From contig CBDEWF010000143.1 in NCBI GenBank assembly GCA_965243775.1, positions 1-64,000 of the forward strand: a stretch of DNA of 64,000 bases, written 5' to 3'. Source of the DNA: Sansalvadorimonas sp965243775. Lineage in GTDB: Bacteria > Pseudomonadota > Gammaproteobacteria > Pseudomonadales > Endozoicomonadaceae. Within the stretch, counting starts at the first letter, position 1; each line of letters starts with the position of its first letter. Shown piece after piece: positions 47,391 to 56,589 of the stretch. Under the pieces are notes generated by a model. The model saw only the letters and a program-made list of their open reading frames with translations. It did no database searches and had not been told where the DNA came from. Position numbers and translations under genes: made by a program.

Positions 47391-48126
47391 ATGCCACTGC
47401 CTTCCTATACAGTTGAGCTGCTAGCCCGTAACCAGTTAGCCAGTAACACGATTGACCTTACATTTCTGCTGGATGCACCCTTCGCTTTTGAAGCCGGACA
47501 ATTTATATCTTTATTATTTGAGCACGAAGGGGAAGAACTGAAACGCAGCTACAGCCTATCCAGCCCTCCCGAGCTGTTTGAAGCAGAAAATAAGTTCCAG
47601 ATTGCCATTGGCCTTGTGCCGGGTGGGTGCTGCCAGCCACTGTTTTTCCCATGCTCAGCCAGGTGATACTTTCCAGATGCGCGGTCCCTTCGGCATGCTG
47701 ACGCTGCCAGATGAAGCTCCAGAGCGTTTGATTATGGTGGGAACAGGGACAGGTATGGCCCCCTATCACTCCATGCTGCCTCAGCTGAAGCAGTTAGCAA
47801 ACGATGGTACAAAAATTCATATCTTAATGGGTGCCAGAAGGCGTAATGACCTGCTTTACCAGGAAACGTTCCGACGCTTTGCCGATGACTATTCTGGAGT
47901 CATCTTCGAAACCTGCCTTAGCAGGGAAGAGACCTCTCATTCTGATGCTCACGAGATGAAAGGTTATGTACAGAATCGCTTTCCTGATCTAAACCTGAGC
48001 CCTGACAGTGATCTTGTTTTTCTCTGCGGCAACCCAGCCATGATTGACGACAGTGTGGCCTGGCTGAAAGAAAAGGGTTTTGGTGCACGACAGGTTCGCA
48101 GGGAAAAATATACCTTTTCTCGATAG
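47391..48126 (+). pseudogene. Ferredoxin/flavodoxin--NAD(P) reductase-like flavoprotein, one frameshift
   Basis: The first frame (47391-47666) gives the FAD-binding half, with AGQFISLLFE and LKRSYSLSSPPE, then runs off after LVPGG. The other frame resumes with AASHCFSHAQPGDTFQMRGPFG and the NAD-binding half (MVGTGTGMAPYHSML, FLCGNPAMIDD) to 48126. Deleting one G from GGTGGGTG (47622-47629) restores a protein of about 245 residues, normal for the FNR family. GGAGAGAG precedes the ATG. It may have supplied electrons to a ferredoxin, but no partner is adjacent. Confidence 0.82.
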
Positions 48127-48140
48127 GGGCTGTTGCACCC

Positions 48141-49007
48141 GTGTTTCACTATAAACTGTTTCACAATAAACCGTTTCTTCATAAAACAGTTGTCATCACC
48201 GGAGCCTGCGCAGGAATAGGGCGGGCACTGGCCCTGCGCTTTGGGGAATCAGGAGCACGCATCGCGCTGGTCGATATCCGGGATGAGGAACTGGCTGCTT
48301 TCAGTGAACATCTGGAATCCCGCAATATTTACTCGAAAGGTTATCACTGTGACATCAGCGATCCGACTCAGGTAAAACATTGTTTTCAGAATATTGTCGA
48401 AGACTTTGGTCACATTGATGTTCTGGTCAATAATGCAGGTATTGTCCTCCATTCCAGCTTTGAAGAAACTGATCCAGCCGTGTTCCGTAAGGTTATGGAG
48501 GTGAACTACTTCGGAGCCCTACATTGCACCCGCTCTGCCTTATCTTCACTGGTAGAGAGTCAGGGGCTGATTATCACCATGAGCAGTATTACCGGTTTTG
48601 CACCTCTGCAGCATCAAAGCGCCTACAGTGCCAGCAAACATGCTCTGCATGGCCTGTTTGACTGTCTACGTGTTGAGCTTAGGGACCGGAATGTCAGTGT
48701 GATGCTGGCCTGCCCCGGGTATACGGCCACAGACATCTATCGTAATGCCCTGCAGGCTGATGGCTCAATCTCCAACCCGCCGATGAAAATATCCGGTACT
48801 GCTTCGACTCCAGCCGATGTAGCCGACGAGATTTACCGTGGAGCCTGTAAGCGCAAACGTTTGCTGGTTATGTCCAATGTTGACTGGCGAGCCCGGCTGT
48901 TTGCCCGGCTGCTTCCAGGATTCTTCGAGCGCTATCTTGCTCACAGGATCAGTGGTGTAGCAAGGATCAGCGAACCAGCATCAAAACCCCGGCTGACGCC
49001 AGAATAA
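48141..49007 (+). CDS. Short-chain dehydrogenase/reductase
   Basis: This 288-residue SDR starts at a GTG fifteen bases after the reductase remnant. It has the NAD(P)-binding TGACAGIGRALA, NNAGIV, and the catalytic serine and YSASK (SSITGFAPLQHQSAYSASK). The position of Asp in LVDIRDEE after strand two suggests NAD rather than NADP. The substrate is unknown. The last 41 bases overlap the convergent DedA-PAP2 gene. Confidence 0.87.
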   Translation: MFHYKLFHNKPFLHKTVVITGACAGIGRALALRFGESGARIALVDIRDEELAAFSEHLESRNIYSKGYHCDISDPTQVKHCFQNIVEDFGHIDVLVNNAGIVLHSSFEETDPAVFRKVMEVNYFGALHCTRSALSSLVESQGLIITMSSITGFAPLQHQSAYSASKHALHGLFDCLRVELRDRNVSVMLACPGYTATDIYRNALQADGSISNPPMKISGTASTPADVADEIYRGACKRKRLLVMSNVDWRARLFARLLPGFFERYLAHRISGVARISEPASKPRLTPE

Positions 49008-50260
49008 GCAGACAACCCCGCCACCAGAATGAACGGGAAAAACGGTACTCTCCTGCTGATCTGTCCAAAACAAGCCAGATAACAAACCCGGCACTGCCCT
49101 GCAAAACTCCTCCGACAACATCGGTGAACCAGTGCACATTCAGATAAATTCGGGAAAAACCAACCAGCAGCCCCAGACTAAGACCAGCCCACCAGAACCA
49201 GGGACGGTAACGGGCAGGAAGCTTAAACGAGAAATACCTTCCCAGAACCAGCCCGGTAAACATGACAAAGGAGGCATGACCACTGGGCCAGCTATAAGAT
49301 TCAGCCTCAGGCCCGGTTACGCCTTCCGGGCGCGCCGTTGCCAGCAACAGCTTCAATAAAACATTTAACCCGTGGACACTGATCGCTAACAACAGAAACT
49401 GCCCGCATTTTTTTCGGTTGCCGTCTTCTATTAACCAGACAGCAACCAGCAACACCCAGAGAGTCTGAACAAATCTATCTCCCAGCAGGGTAATATCAGC
49501 AAAAATGCCATAAATGAGAGGGGTTTGAACAGATAGAGTCCACTTCTGGATCCACAAGTCCAAAGAACTGAACCAGAAAAATTTCGATGCCAGTCCAAAA
49601 AAGATCAGACCTCCAAGCAGATAACTGATGGCAGTATCAAGGGAGTATCGATTGCCCCAAAAACGGCAGCTGAAAGCTATCAACCAGGCCAGCCCCAGCA
49701 TTCCGGCAAGCACAGAAATCAACGAAACGGGAAGATACTCTTGCCAGTAAACCGAAGCTCCAACCAGATATCCCGGAATCAGATAGACTGGAGACCAGAC
49801 CAGAGATGAGAGAATATTGACCAGATAAAAATACCGGGCCGGCATATTCAGCATACCGGCCACAACGGGGATCACCGGACGTATCGGACCAATAAAACGC
49901 CCGAGGGCAATACTGATTCCGCCATGCTTGTGGAAAAACTCTTCACCTTGTTCAAGCCATTTCGGGTGTGACCGAAAGGGCCACCAGCCCCGGATATGCC
50001 GGTGGAAAACCTGACCAAGAATAAAACTGACACTATCCCCCAGCACAGCCCCGATAAAGCCGGCCAGAAGCATGCTCCATATATCAAGAACGCCCCCACC
50101 GGCCAGAGAAGCCGGCAGCAAACAGTAGAACAACGCCGGGGAGCAGAATACCCACAATAGCCAGAGACTCCAGAAAGGCAATCGACGCAATGGCAACCGC
50201 CAGCCAGTCCTTATGAACCTGCAGCCAGGTTATGGCATCAGTTATTGAAATCAGGTCCAA
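48967..50260 (-). pseudogene. DedA (VTT)-PAP2 phosphatase fusion, one frameshift near the 5' end
   Basis: The long frame (to 50196) holds most of a DedA domain (GDSVSFILGQVFHRHIRGWW and ALGRFIGPIRPVIPVVAGML) and a C-terminal PAP2 domain (LATARPEG, SWPSGHASF and SRIYLNVHWFTDVVGG). The true DedA N-terminus (WLQVHKDWLAVAIASIAFLE, then SLAIVGILLPG) lies in another frame starting at a TTG at 50260, with GGGGAG upstream. One extra base at about 50093-50103, in a G5/GGCCGG stretch, separates them. Such fusions are thought to move and dephosphorylate lipid carriers such as undecaprenyl pyrophosphate or phosphatidate. About 430 residues when corrected, with ten or more membrane spans. Confidence 0.82.
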
Positions 50261-50341
50261 ACTGGACTCCCCATACTGTCTTTAATCTCGTTATCACTTC
50301 ACTTTGGTTTTCTTGGTCTAGCCAGATAAAGGGCCAAACCC

Positions 50342-50701
50342 TTAGGAATACATTCCCGTTGGATACCGGCTTTTAGTCAGACGGTACCACCCGATAGCAA
50401 CCCGATAGATTAGCCAAAGCTGGTTCAAAAACAGAATAAGGTAGCCTACAAGAAAAAAGATTGTTGCCAATCCTATCAGCCAGATCAAGAAATTGATCCA
50501 GAAGGTTCGAATCTGCCACTGATAATGAGCGATCAACAAAGGGTCAAGGGACTTGGTCCTGTTTATCCAGGCCACGATAACTGCAATCAGTATTGGAAAT
50601 GCCGTCGCCACACTGACAGCCATCAAGGCATAGCTGATATGGGCAGGGGTGTGATCGGAAGGAGGGTGATCCAGATTCATCAGGTGTTCTGATTCTTTCA
50701 C
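50342..50701 (-). CDS. Small membrane protein, DUF4870-like
   Basis: This 119-residue protein has three hydrophobic segments (about 24-46, 69-94 and a weaker third) and the phrase LLIAHYQWQIRTFWI, common in small DUF4870/Tic20-like membrane proteins. The function is unknown. The start is a GTG at 50701; an ATG seven codons later is an alternative. It is divergent from ddl. Confidence 0.65.
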   Translation of the reverse strand: MKESEHLMNLDHPPSDHTPAHISYALMAVSVATAFPILIAVIVAWINRTKSLDPLLIAHYQWQIRTFWINFLIWLIGLATIFFLVGYLILFLNQLWLIYRVAIGWYRLTKSRYPTGMYS

Positions 50702-50766
50702 TCTATGTTAATAGTGCAGACAGTCTATATTCTTGCCGGGTTCAAACCAATATCAGAGAAACGAAT

Positions 50767-51717
50767 ATGCCCAGCTGCCAGCCTGTTGTTGTTATTTTAT
50801 GTGGTGGCCGCTCTCCTGAAGCAGCGGTATCCCGCCTGTCGGCCGGGCGGATACAGGGAGTTCTGAGACACCATTATGACAACCTGCACGTACTGGAGCT
50901 GGACCGCCACGTAGCCAGAGAGCTGGAGCGCCTGCAACCTGATGTTGTTTTTCCCTTGCTGCACGGTCCCTATGGAGAAGACGGGACCATACAGGGTCTA
51001 CTGGATATACTGGAAATACCCTATGTGGGCTCCGGTGTTCATGGCAGCGCCATTGCCATGGACAAGCACTTTACCAAACGGCTGCTCGAACCCCTCGGCC
51101 TGGCCATGGCTAAAAGCCTGCTACTCTGCCGTGACCATGGCCTTGACCGGGAAGCCGGTAAAGTACTTCAGTCCATGGGTCTGCCAGTGGTCATCAAACC
51201 ACGCTCTCTTGGTTCAACCATTGCTATTCAGGTAGCCCACAACCGTGATGACCTGCTGGATCATATGCAGTCTGCGTTCGATCTTGAGCCTTATGCTCTT
51301 GCGGAAGAGTTCATAGAGGGCAGAGAAGTTACGGTCTCAATTATCGAGCGGTCGACACAGGAAATCATGCCAGTTCTGGAAATCAGGACCTCTAACCAGG
51401 ACTGGTATGACTATGACCACAAATATACGCCCGGCCTCAGTGAACACCTTATCCCGGCACCATTGCCAGAAACTCAGTACAGATACTGCCAGAACTGGGC
51501 CCTGAAAATTCACCATGAACTGGGGTTAAGGGATCTCAGCCGCTCCGATTTTATGGTGCCCGAAAGTGGTGACCCGGTCTTCCTGGAGATCAATACCATG
51601 CCGGGTATGACCCCCACCAGCCTGCTGCCCGATGCCATAGAACATATCGGGCTATCCATGCTCGATATGGCAACAGCACTGATTAACAACGCCCTGACCC
51701 GGGGTCCAAGAAAGTAG
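50767..51717 (+). CDS. ddl: D-alanine--D-alanine ligase
   Basis: Ddl joins two D-alanines for the peptidoglycan stem. The 316-residue ATP-grasp protein has GGRSPEAAVS (family GGxSxEhxvS), LHGPYGEDGTIQG, the GSTIAIQVA loop and the metal-binding end FLEINTMPGMTP. It is not next to murC or ftsQ as in many relatives, so a second ddl may exist in the genome. It is followed 54 bp later by trmH. Confidence 0.93.
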   Translation: MPSCQPVVVILCGGRSPEAAVSRLSAGRIQGVLRHHYDNLHVLELDRHVARELERLQPDVVFPLLHGPYGEDGTIQGLLDILEIPYVGSGVHGSAIAMDKHFTKRLLEPLGLAMAKSLLLCRDHGLDREAGKVLQSMGLPVVIKPRSLGSTIAIQVAHNRDDLLDHMQSAFDLEPYALAEEFIEGREVTVSIIERSTQEIMPVLEIRTSNQDWYDYDHKYTPGLSEHLIPAPLPETQYRYCQNWALKIHHELGLRDLSRSDFMVPESGDPVFLEINTMPGMTPTSLLPDAIEHIGLSMLDMATALINNALTRGPRK

Positions 51718-51771
51718 CTCCAACTTGCCAAGACCTTTACAATCTCTCGCATTTTTTCAGGAAATATCTCA

Positions 51772-52449
51772 ATGACACCGGAGCGTTACCAGAAACTGCG
51801 CACTATTCTCGCCCGCCGCCAGCCGGATTTAACTCTGCTGGCTGACGAGGTTCACAAGCCACACAACCTAGCCGCCATTATCCGCACCTGCGATGCCGTG
51901 GGTATTCCCAAAGTCCACCTTTGTGATCCTGATATCAGGGCCAGGCAGTTACGGGGACGCTCCATGGGTAGCAACCGCTGGGTAGATATCGAACAGTACG
52001 ACAGTGTGACTACTGCAGGAAAAAAACTGAAAGAGTCAGGCTTCAAAATTATCGCTGCTCATTTTTCCGACAAAGCCAAACCTTATAACGAGCTGGATTA
52101 CACCGGCCCCTGTGCCCTGCTGATGGGGGCAGAAAAGAAAGGAGTCAGCCCAGAGGGAGCAGCACTGGCGGATGAGCACGTCATTATTCCCATGGAAGGA
52201 ATGGTGCAGTCTTTTAATGTCTCAGTTGCCGCAGGCATTATTCTGATGGAAGCTCACCGCCAGAGGAAAGCGGCCGGACTTTATGATGAAAACCGTATAA
52301 CATCAGAACAACAATGGAAAACCCTGTTCCAGTGGGGTTATCCGGAACTGGCCCGGTTCTGCGATGACCGAGACCTTGCTTATCCGGAAATCGGTGAAGT
52401 AGGCCAGTTAATACAACCCGAAGTCTGGTATGCACAAACCAGGAAGTAG
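51772..52449 (+). CDS. trmH: tRNA (guanosine-18-2'-O)-methyltransferase
   Basis: TrmH methylates the ribose of G18 in the D-loop of tRNAs. The 225-residue SpoU-type protein has motif 1 NLAAIIRTCDAVGI, motif 2 LLMGAEKKGVSPEG and motif 3 QSFNVSVAAGIILMEA, plus the C-terminal tail typical of TrmH. The gene lies between ddl and tesB on the same strand. Confidence 0.95.
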   Translation: MTPERYQKLRTILARRQPDLTLLADEVHKPHNLAAIIRTCDAVGIPKVHLCDPDIRARQLRGRSMGSNRWVDIEQYDSVTTAGKKLKESGFKIIAAHFSDKAKPYNELDYTGPCALLMGAEKKGVSPEGAALADEHVIIPMEGMVQSFNVSVAAGIILMEAHRQRKAAGLYDENRITSEQQWKTLFQWGYPELARFCDDRDLAYPEIGEVGQLIQPEVWYAQTRK

Positions 52450-52528
52450 ACCTTAAGGCCGGAAACAGCCATAACCAAACCGCCTCCAAGGTCAATAACA
52501 ATATCAAGCGCGCTATCAAAGGGGAGAT

Positions 52529-53392
52529 ATGAGTAAGGTACTGGAGGAGCTGCTGACCCTGCTCAAACTTGAGCAGATAGAAGAAACCATATTCCGGGGG
52601 CAGAGCCAGGATCTTGGTTTTGGCAATGTATTTGGCGGACAGGTCATTGGCCAGGCCCTGTCTGCCGCCAAACAGACTGTTGATGAAGACCGTTCTCTGC
52701 ACTCCTTTCACTGTTATTTTCTTCGCCCCGGCAATGCCCATCTGCCGATAGTCTACGAAGTGGACAAAGCCCGGGATGGCCGGAGCTTTACTACACGACG
52801 TGTGGTGGCGATCCAAAAGGGCAAGCCGATTTTCAATATCGCACTTTCCTTCCAGCTAAAAGAGAGTGGTTTCGAGCATCAGTACCCGGATATACCGGAT
52901 GCTCCTGGTCCAGAGGGGTTGACCTCCGAGCTTGAGCTGACCAGACAGATTGCCCACCTTATTCCGGAACGGTCCAGGGACAAGCTGACCTGTGACCGGC
53001 CTATTGAGCTGCGCCCGGTCAGAATTCCTGATTTTATCAAACCGGAACCCCTGCCTCCTGTCCGTCATATCTGGCTGAAAGCCAATGGCAAGCTGCCTGA
53101 CGACCTGAGGGTGCACAAGTATCTTCTGGCTTATGCCTCGGATTTCAGCTTTGTGACCACCTCTCTGAACCCCCATGCTGTCAATTTCTGGCAACCCGAT
53201 ATGCAGGTGGCCAGTATTGACCATGCTATGTGGTTCCACCGGGACTTTCGCATGGATGACTGGCTGCTCTACAGCATGGAAAGTCCAACAGCAGGGGGAG
53301 CCAGAGGCATGGCCCGTGGACAGATATTTGACCGACAGGGCCACTTGATAGCATCAACAATGCAGGAAGGGTTAATCAGAAAGCGCAGCTGA
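52529..53392 (+). CDS. tesB: Acyl-CoA thioesterase II
   Basis: TesB hydrolyses medium and long acyl-CoAs in the cytoplasm. The 287-residue double-hotdog protein has NVFGGQVIGQAL near residue 33, VDKARDGRSFTTRRV, and the C-terminal ASIDHAMWFHRDFRMDDWLL with the catalytic aspartate. AAAGGGGAG precedes the ATG. A strong terminator follows. Confidence 0.95.
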   Translation: MSKVLEELLTLLKLEQIEETIFRGQSQDLGFGNVFGGQVIGQALSAAKQTVDEDRSLHSFHCYFLRPGNAHLPIVYEVDKARDGRSFTTRRVVAIQKGKPIFNIALSFQLKESGFEHQYPDIPDAPGPEGLTSELELTRQIAHLIPERSRDKLTCDRPIELRPVRIPDFIKPEPLPPVRHIWLKANGKLPDDLRVHKYLLAYASDFSFVTTSLNPHAVNFWQPDMQVASIDHAMWFHRDFRMDDWLLYSMESPTAGGARGMARGQIFDRQGHLIASTMQEGLIRKRS

Positions 53393-53417
53393 CGATTGCT
53401 ATATACTCATAGCATCT

Positions 53418-53441
53418 GGCCCGGAATGACCGGGCCTTTTT
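53418..53441 (+). terminator. Rho-independent terminator after tesB
   Basis: GGCCCGG, loop AATGA, CCGGGCC, then TTTTT. It lies 25 bases after the tesB stop and closes the ddl-trmH-tesB group. Confidence 0.92.
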
Positions 53442-53455
53442 AGTTGGGTTCTGCA

Positions 53456-54556
53456 ATGCCACTGCTCCATATACAGCTCTATAAACTGCCCTATAAAAAA
53501 TGGAATCATTTCCTGAATAGCCTTTATGCTCTGGCTATATCACTGATGTGCTTCACCTTTTCAGCCCAGGCCACGGTGGTTCTTCAGTATCACCATATTG
53601 ATGCCACAACCCCGGCAACTACCAGCACCACACCTGAGCTGTTTGCCGAACATCTGCGCTGGCTGAAAACCAACCAGTTTGAGGTGGTTCCCCTGCCACT
53701 GATTGCAGAGAAAATCCGTAAAGGTGAGCCTTTACCTGATAAAACTGCCGTCATTACCTTTGATGATGCCTATGAATCCATCTATTCCAAGGCGTTCCCC
53801 CTGCTCAAGCAGTACGGCTATCCGTTTACCATTTTTGTGGACACAGCCTCAGTAGGCCAGCATAGAAGCCGTACTCTGACCTGGGATCTGCTGAGAGAGA
53901 TGGCTAAGCATAAGGCCACTCTGGCAAATCACACCGTAAACCATGATCATCTGGTAGAAAAGCTGCCAGAAGAGAGTGACAGTCAGTGGTTGAAGCGGAT
54001 TAGCCAGGATATCAGCACCGCTGAGGCTCGAATAAAAGAGGAAACAGGCCAGAATCACCAGATGTTCGCCTGGCCCTATGGAGAATCCAGCCCTGAGCTG
54101 GAAAAGCTGCTGGTACGCGAAGGCTACCTGGGGTTTGGCCAGCAGTCGGGGGCTGTCAGCCTTCTCTCCAATAAAGCCAAGCTTCCCCGATTTCCCATGG
54201 GTGGTACTTACGGGTCAATGAAATCCTTTCCCCTCAAGATTGAAAGCCTGCCACTTCCCGTTATAACTGCGACACCTGCTTCAGCGGTCGCTCCGATTAA
54301 CGGGAAAATCAACAATTTCCGGATTTCCCTGAAACCGGGCCAATGGTCGAATTCCCAGATTGCCTGCTATGCCTTAGGCTCTAATCTTGAAATTACCTGG
54401 GTAAACAGGGAAAAAACGGCTTTGGAAATAACAATTCCTGAACTTCCCCTTGGCCGCTCCCGGGTCAACTGCACCTCACCAGGCCCTGAAGGCCGCTGGT
54501 TCTGGTACTCCAAAGAGTGGGTTCGCCTGACCAAAGACGGCAGAGCCCTCGACTAA
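53456..54556 (+). CDS. Periplasmic polysaccharide deacetylase
   Basis: This 366-residue protein has a membrane-targeting N-terminus (hydrophobic at about 22-40) and a NodB-type deacetylase domain at about 40-250. The catalytic TFDDAY is present, with the metal histidines in NHTVNHDHL and WPYGESS. The arrangement, with VVLQYHHID early on, resembles the N-terminal part of PgaB-like enzymes that de-N-acetylate surface glycans. The 110-residue C-terminus looks beta-rich and unrecognised. The ATG at 53456 was chosen over a TTG four codons upstream. Confidence 0.83.
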   Translation: MPLLHIQLYKLPYKKWNHFLNSLYALAISLMCFTFSAQATVVLQYHHIDATTPATTSTTPELFAEHLRWLKTNQFEVVPLPLIAEKIRKGEPLPDKTAVITFDDAYESIYSKAFPLLKQYGYPFTIFVDTASVGQHRSRTLTWDLLREMAKHKATLANHTVNHDHLVEKLPEESDSQWLKRISQDISTAEARIKEETGQNHQMFAWPYGESSPELEKLLVREGYLGFGQQSGAVSLLSNKAKLPRFPMGGTYGSMKSFPLKIESLPLPVITATPASAVAPINGKINNFRISLKPGQWSNSQIACYALGSNLEITWVNREKTALEITIPELPLGRSRVNCTSPGPEGRWFWYSKEWVRLTKDGRALD

Positions 54557-54674
54557 AGCCTCACAGACTATGGTTCAATAGTAAAGATCAGCATTCTCCC
54601 CTTAAAATTCAACCATCAAGAAATATTTGGCTTATAGATCTAAAGGATTACCAAGCATTCAAGGAGGATGTGTC

Positions 54675-55343
54675 ATGCAAACAAAGGCAGGGAACTCTTT
54701 AGTAACCACGACACCGGCAACTTTGTCAAATACTCAACCCCGGGAGCAGGATTCCTGGCTTGGCTGGAACGGCCGTATTGCCCGTGTATTCAAGGGGTAT
54801 GGAACATTCATTCGGGACAATAACGGCGAAAAGCACTATGACAAGGAGGTCATCAAAGGGGGCTATTACACGGTTGGGGCCGCCGGCTACGCTGTTGTGA
54901 AAGGCTTAGAAAAGACATATGACCACCTCTGCAGCGCAGGTGCCGCTATCAAGACTTTTGCTCTGGAAATTCCCGGCTATGCGGGTTCTGCCTTTAAAGG
55001 TGCCTGGTGTGGTGCTGCAGGGGGCTATATGCTGGGGGGAGTTATCGGAATTGGCGTGGGGGCTACCTTGATTGCAGTAGGCTGGCCTGGAGTGATTCTA
55101 GCTGTCCCCACAGCAGCTATTGGTGGTTTAGTTGGCGGCGGGATAGGTGGCGCAAGTGGTGCCACGTTTGGTACAGCAGTCAACACCTTCCGCCGGTATC
55201 GGAATTCCTGGTTCAGTTTATGCGAACAAAAGGATCAGGAGATCGCAGATCTTAAAGAAAGGCTTAAAGAAAGGCTTGATCCGCTAAGACTGGCAGAAGA
55301 GGGTCGTTTTGGCCTGAACTTAAATGATGACACGGCTGTGTAA
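54675..55343 (+). CDS. Glycine-zipper membrane protein of unknown function
   Basis: I do not recognise this 222-residue protein. A perfect AAGGAGG precedes the ATG. The middle (about residues 85-170) is hydrophobic and very rich in small residues with repeated GxxxG spacing (GGVIGIGVGATLIAVG, GGLVGGGIGGASGATFG), which suggests two tightly packed membrane helices. The C-terminal 45 residues are charged and probably coiled (DQEIADLKERLKERL). It could insert into membranes of the cell or of a host, but nothing proves either. Its terminator now lies beyond a group II intron. Confidence 0.62.
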   Translation: MQTKAGNSLVTTTPATLSNTQPREQDSWLGWNGRIARVFKGYGTFIRDNNGEKHYDKEVIKGGYYTVGAAGYAVVKGLEKTYDHLCSAGAAIKTFALEIPGYAGSAFKGAWCGAAGGYMLGGVIGIGVGATLIAVGWPGVILAVPTAAIGGLVGGGIGGASGATFGTAVNTFRRYRNSWFSLCEQKDQEIADLKERLKERLDPLRLAEEGRFGLNLNDDTAV

Positions 55344-55362
55344 ACAGTAGCATCAGGCAGGT

Positions 55363-56055
55363 ATCGGGATAGGGTGGAGCCTCACGGCTCCACTCCTCCC
55401 ACAACACCCAGCGTACGGGTCCGTACTGGGCGTTTCGGCCAGTTGAGCGTCTGCTATTACCACAAACATGGCAATAACAGGGTCAGTGATACAAGGCATC
55501 TGGCTCGTACCACCCGCCGGGTTTTCGTAATCTTACAGTGCCGATACAATCTCAGCTCTCATCATCTCGCAGTTCCCGGTTCCGCCGTTAACACTTGATA
55601 TGAGCACCAGTATTCGCTGGTCTTTGCCTGCGTCCGATGTATCGAAAAGTAAAAACTACTCACCACTCTGTACCGTTCAGGCCTTCGCTGACCAAGGTCA
55701 ACTACTATGCCGTCTGCTGACTTCTGCATGGCGATCAGATCACCTTACGATGACCTCAGTCTGAAATATCAGACACCACACAGACCTCCCGGGGTAAGTC
55801 ACACCGCCTTCACTGCACAACTGCCGGATCTACTGCCTACGTGTCCGGATGAGTAAGGGACTTTGTCATCAAACGCTGACTCGTCCCCACGCAGACAGCC
55901 TCATATCCGGTTTCTGTTCGTCAGCTCGCAGTTTTGCTCCACACTGCCTTCAGCCTACACCTCGCGATGCAAACCTCGTGCTTCGCTAGTCCTTCGCCCT
56001 CATCTGGCTGGACAGGGGACTTTCACCCCCAAGCTGTGCAACATGCCCGGCACAC
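55363..56055 (-). mobile_element. Group II intron without an encoded protein
   Basis: On the minus strand the 693-base element begins GTGTGCCGGGCATGTTGCAC, the classic 5' end, with GGGGGTGAAAGTCCCC shortly after. It ends with a domain V-like hairpin (about 55434-55403: ACGCCCAG pairing with CTGGGTGT, a two-base CG bulge and an upper TACG/CGTA stem). A domain VI-like hairpin follows (GTGGAGCC, GTGA loop, GGCTCCAC), then CCCTATCCCGAT. No reverse-transcriptase frame fits in the remaining space. Its 5' end lies eight bases after a terminator-like hairpin, the site preference of class C introns. If still mobile it would need a maturase from elsewhere. Confidence 0.75.
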
Positions 56056-56062
56056 GTTTACC

Positions 56063-56093
56063 AAGAGCAGCCCCGTCAGGGGCTGCTCTTTTT
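56063..56093 (+). terminator. Strong terminator hairpin next to the intron
   Basis: AAGAGCAGCCCC, loop GTCA, GGGGCTGCTCTT, then TTT on the plus strand. It probably belonged to the glycine-zipper gene before the intron inserted between them. On the minus strand it is the stem-loop just 5' of the intron. Confidence 0.85.
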
Positions 56094-56219
56094 ATACCGG
56101 CTGCAGGTGCCTCCCACTCCAATCCGCCAACATTCTTTCACCTTTCTCACTCCTTCTTGCTGCCATAGCGATAACAGCTAGTTTTAGTGAAAAGAAAGCT
56201 GTTCATAGGGTGCTGTATC

Positions 56220-56534
56220 ATGGACGAAAATACTGTCAAAAAGCTTGCTCTGGTCATTACTGCCAACTGTCTGCGGGACACTCCCGTCGAAAAAACAGGT
56301 ATCGGAAGTAGTTTTACCGAAGATGATCTGAAGGCTCTGCGCAAGTCCATGTCAGACCGGATGTATACCTTCCTGCTGTTTCTTCTCAATAAACCAGCCA
56401 GCGAATACTCGGCCCTGATGGAGGAACTTTCCAAGTTTTACCCATCCGACTGGCCCCTCCCGGAGCTGGATGGAAACTTTACCAAGGTTGTAGGCAGTAC
56501 AGCTCGTGAGGCGGCCAACGGTATTCGGCTCTGA
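56220..56534 (+). CDS. Small protein of unknown function
   Basis: I do not recognise this 104-residue protein. The ATG at 56220 follows AGGG at about nine bases; the frame is open further upstream but without a better start. It is soluble and mildly acidic, with the phrase SDRMYTFLLFLLNKPASEYSA in the middle, and no cysteine pair or known motif beyond that. It may be cotranscribed with the cupin 55 bp downstream. Confidence 0.55.
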   Translation: MDENTVKKLALVITANCLRDTPVEKTGIGSSFTEDDLKALRKSMSDRMYTFLLFLLNKPASEYSALMEELSKFYPSDWPLPELDGNFTKVVGSTAREAANGIRL

Positions 56535-56589
56535 CTAGTGCTATATTTCTGCTTCGGATACTGGAGCAGAAATATGGAAGCAAACCTCC

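Noticed and set aside
55374..55598. Open frame on the plus strand in the intron 3' region
   Set aside because: It is the complement of the domain V/VI RNA structure, which explains the conserved-looking sequence.
55863..56311. Two open frames on the plus strand at 55863-56168 and 55934-56311
   Set aside because: They lie antisense to the group II intron and across a terminator hairpin; the protein sequences are low-complexity and unrelated to known families.
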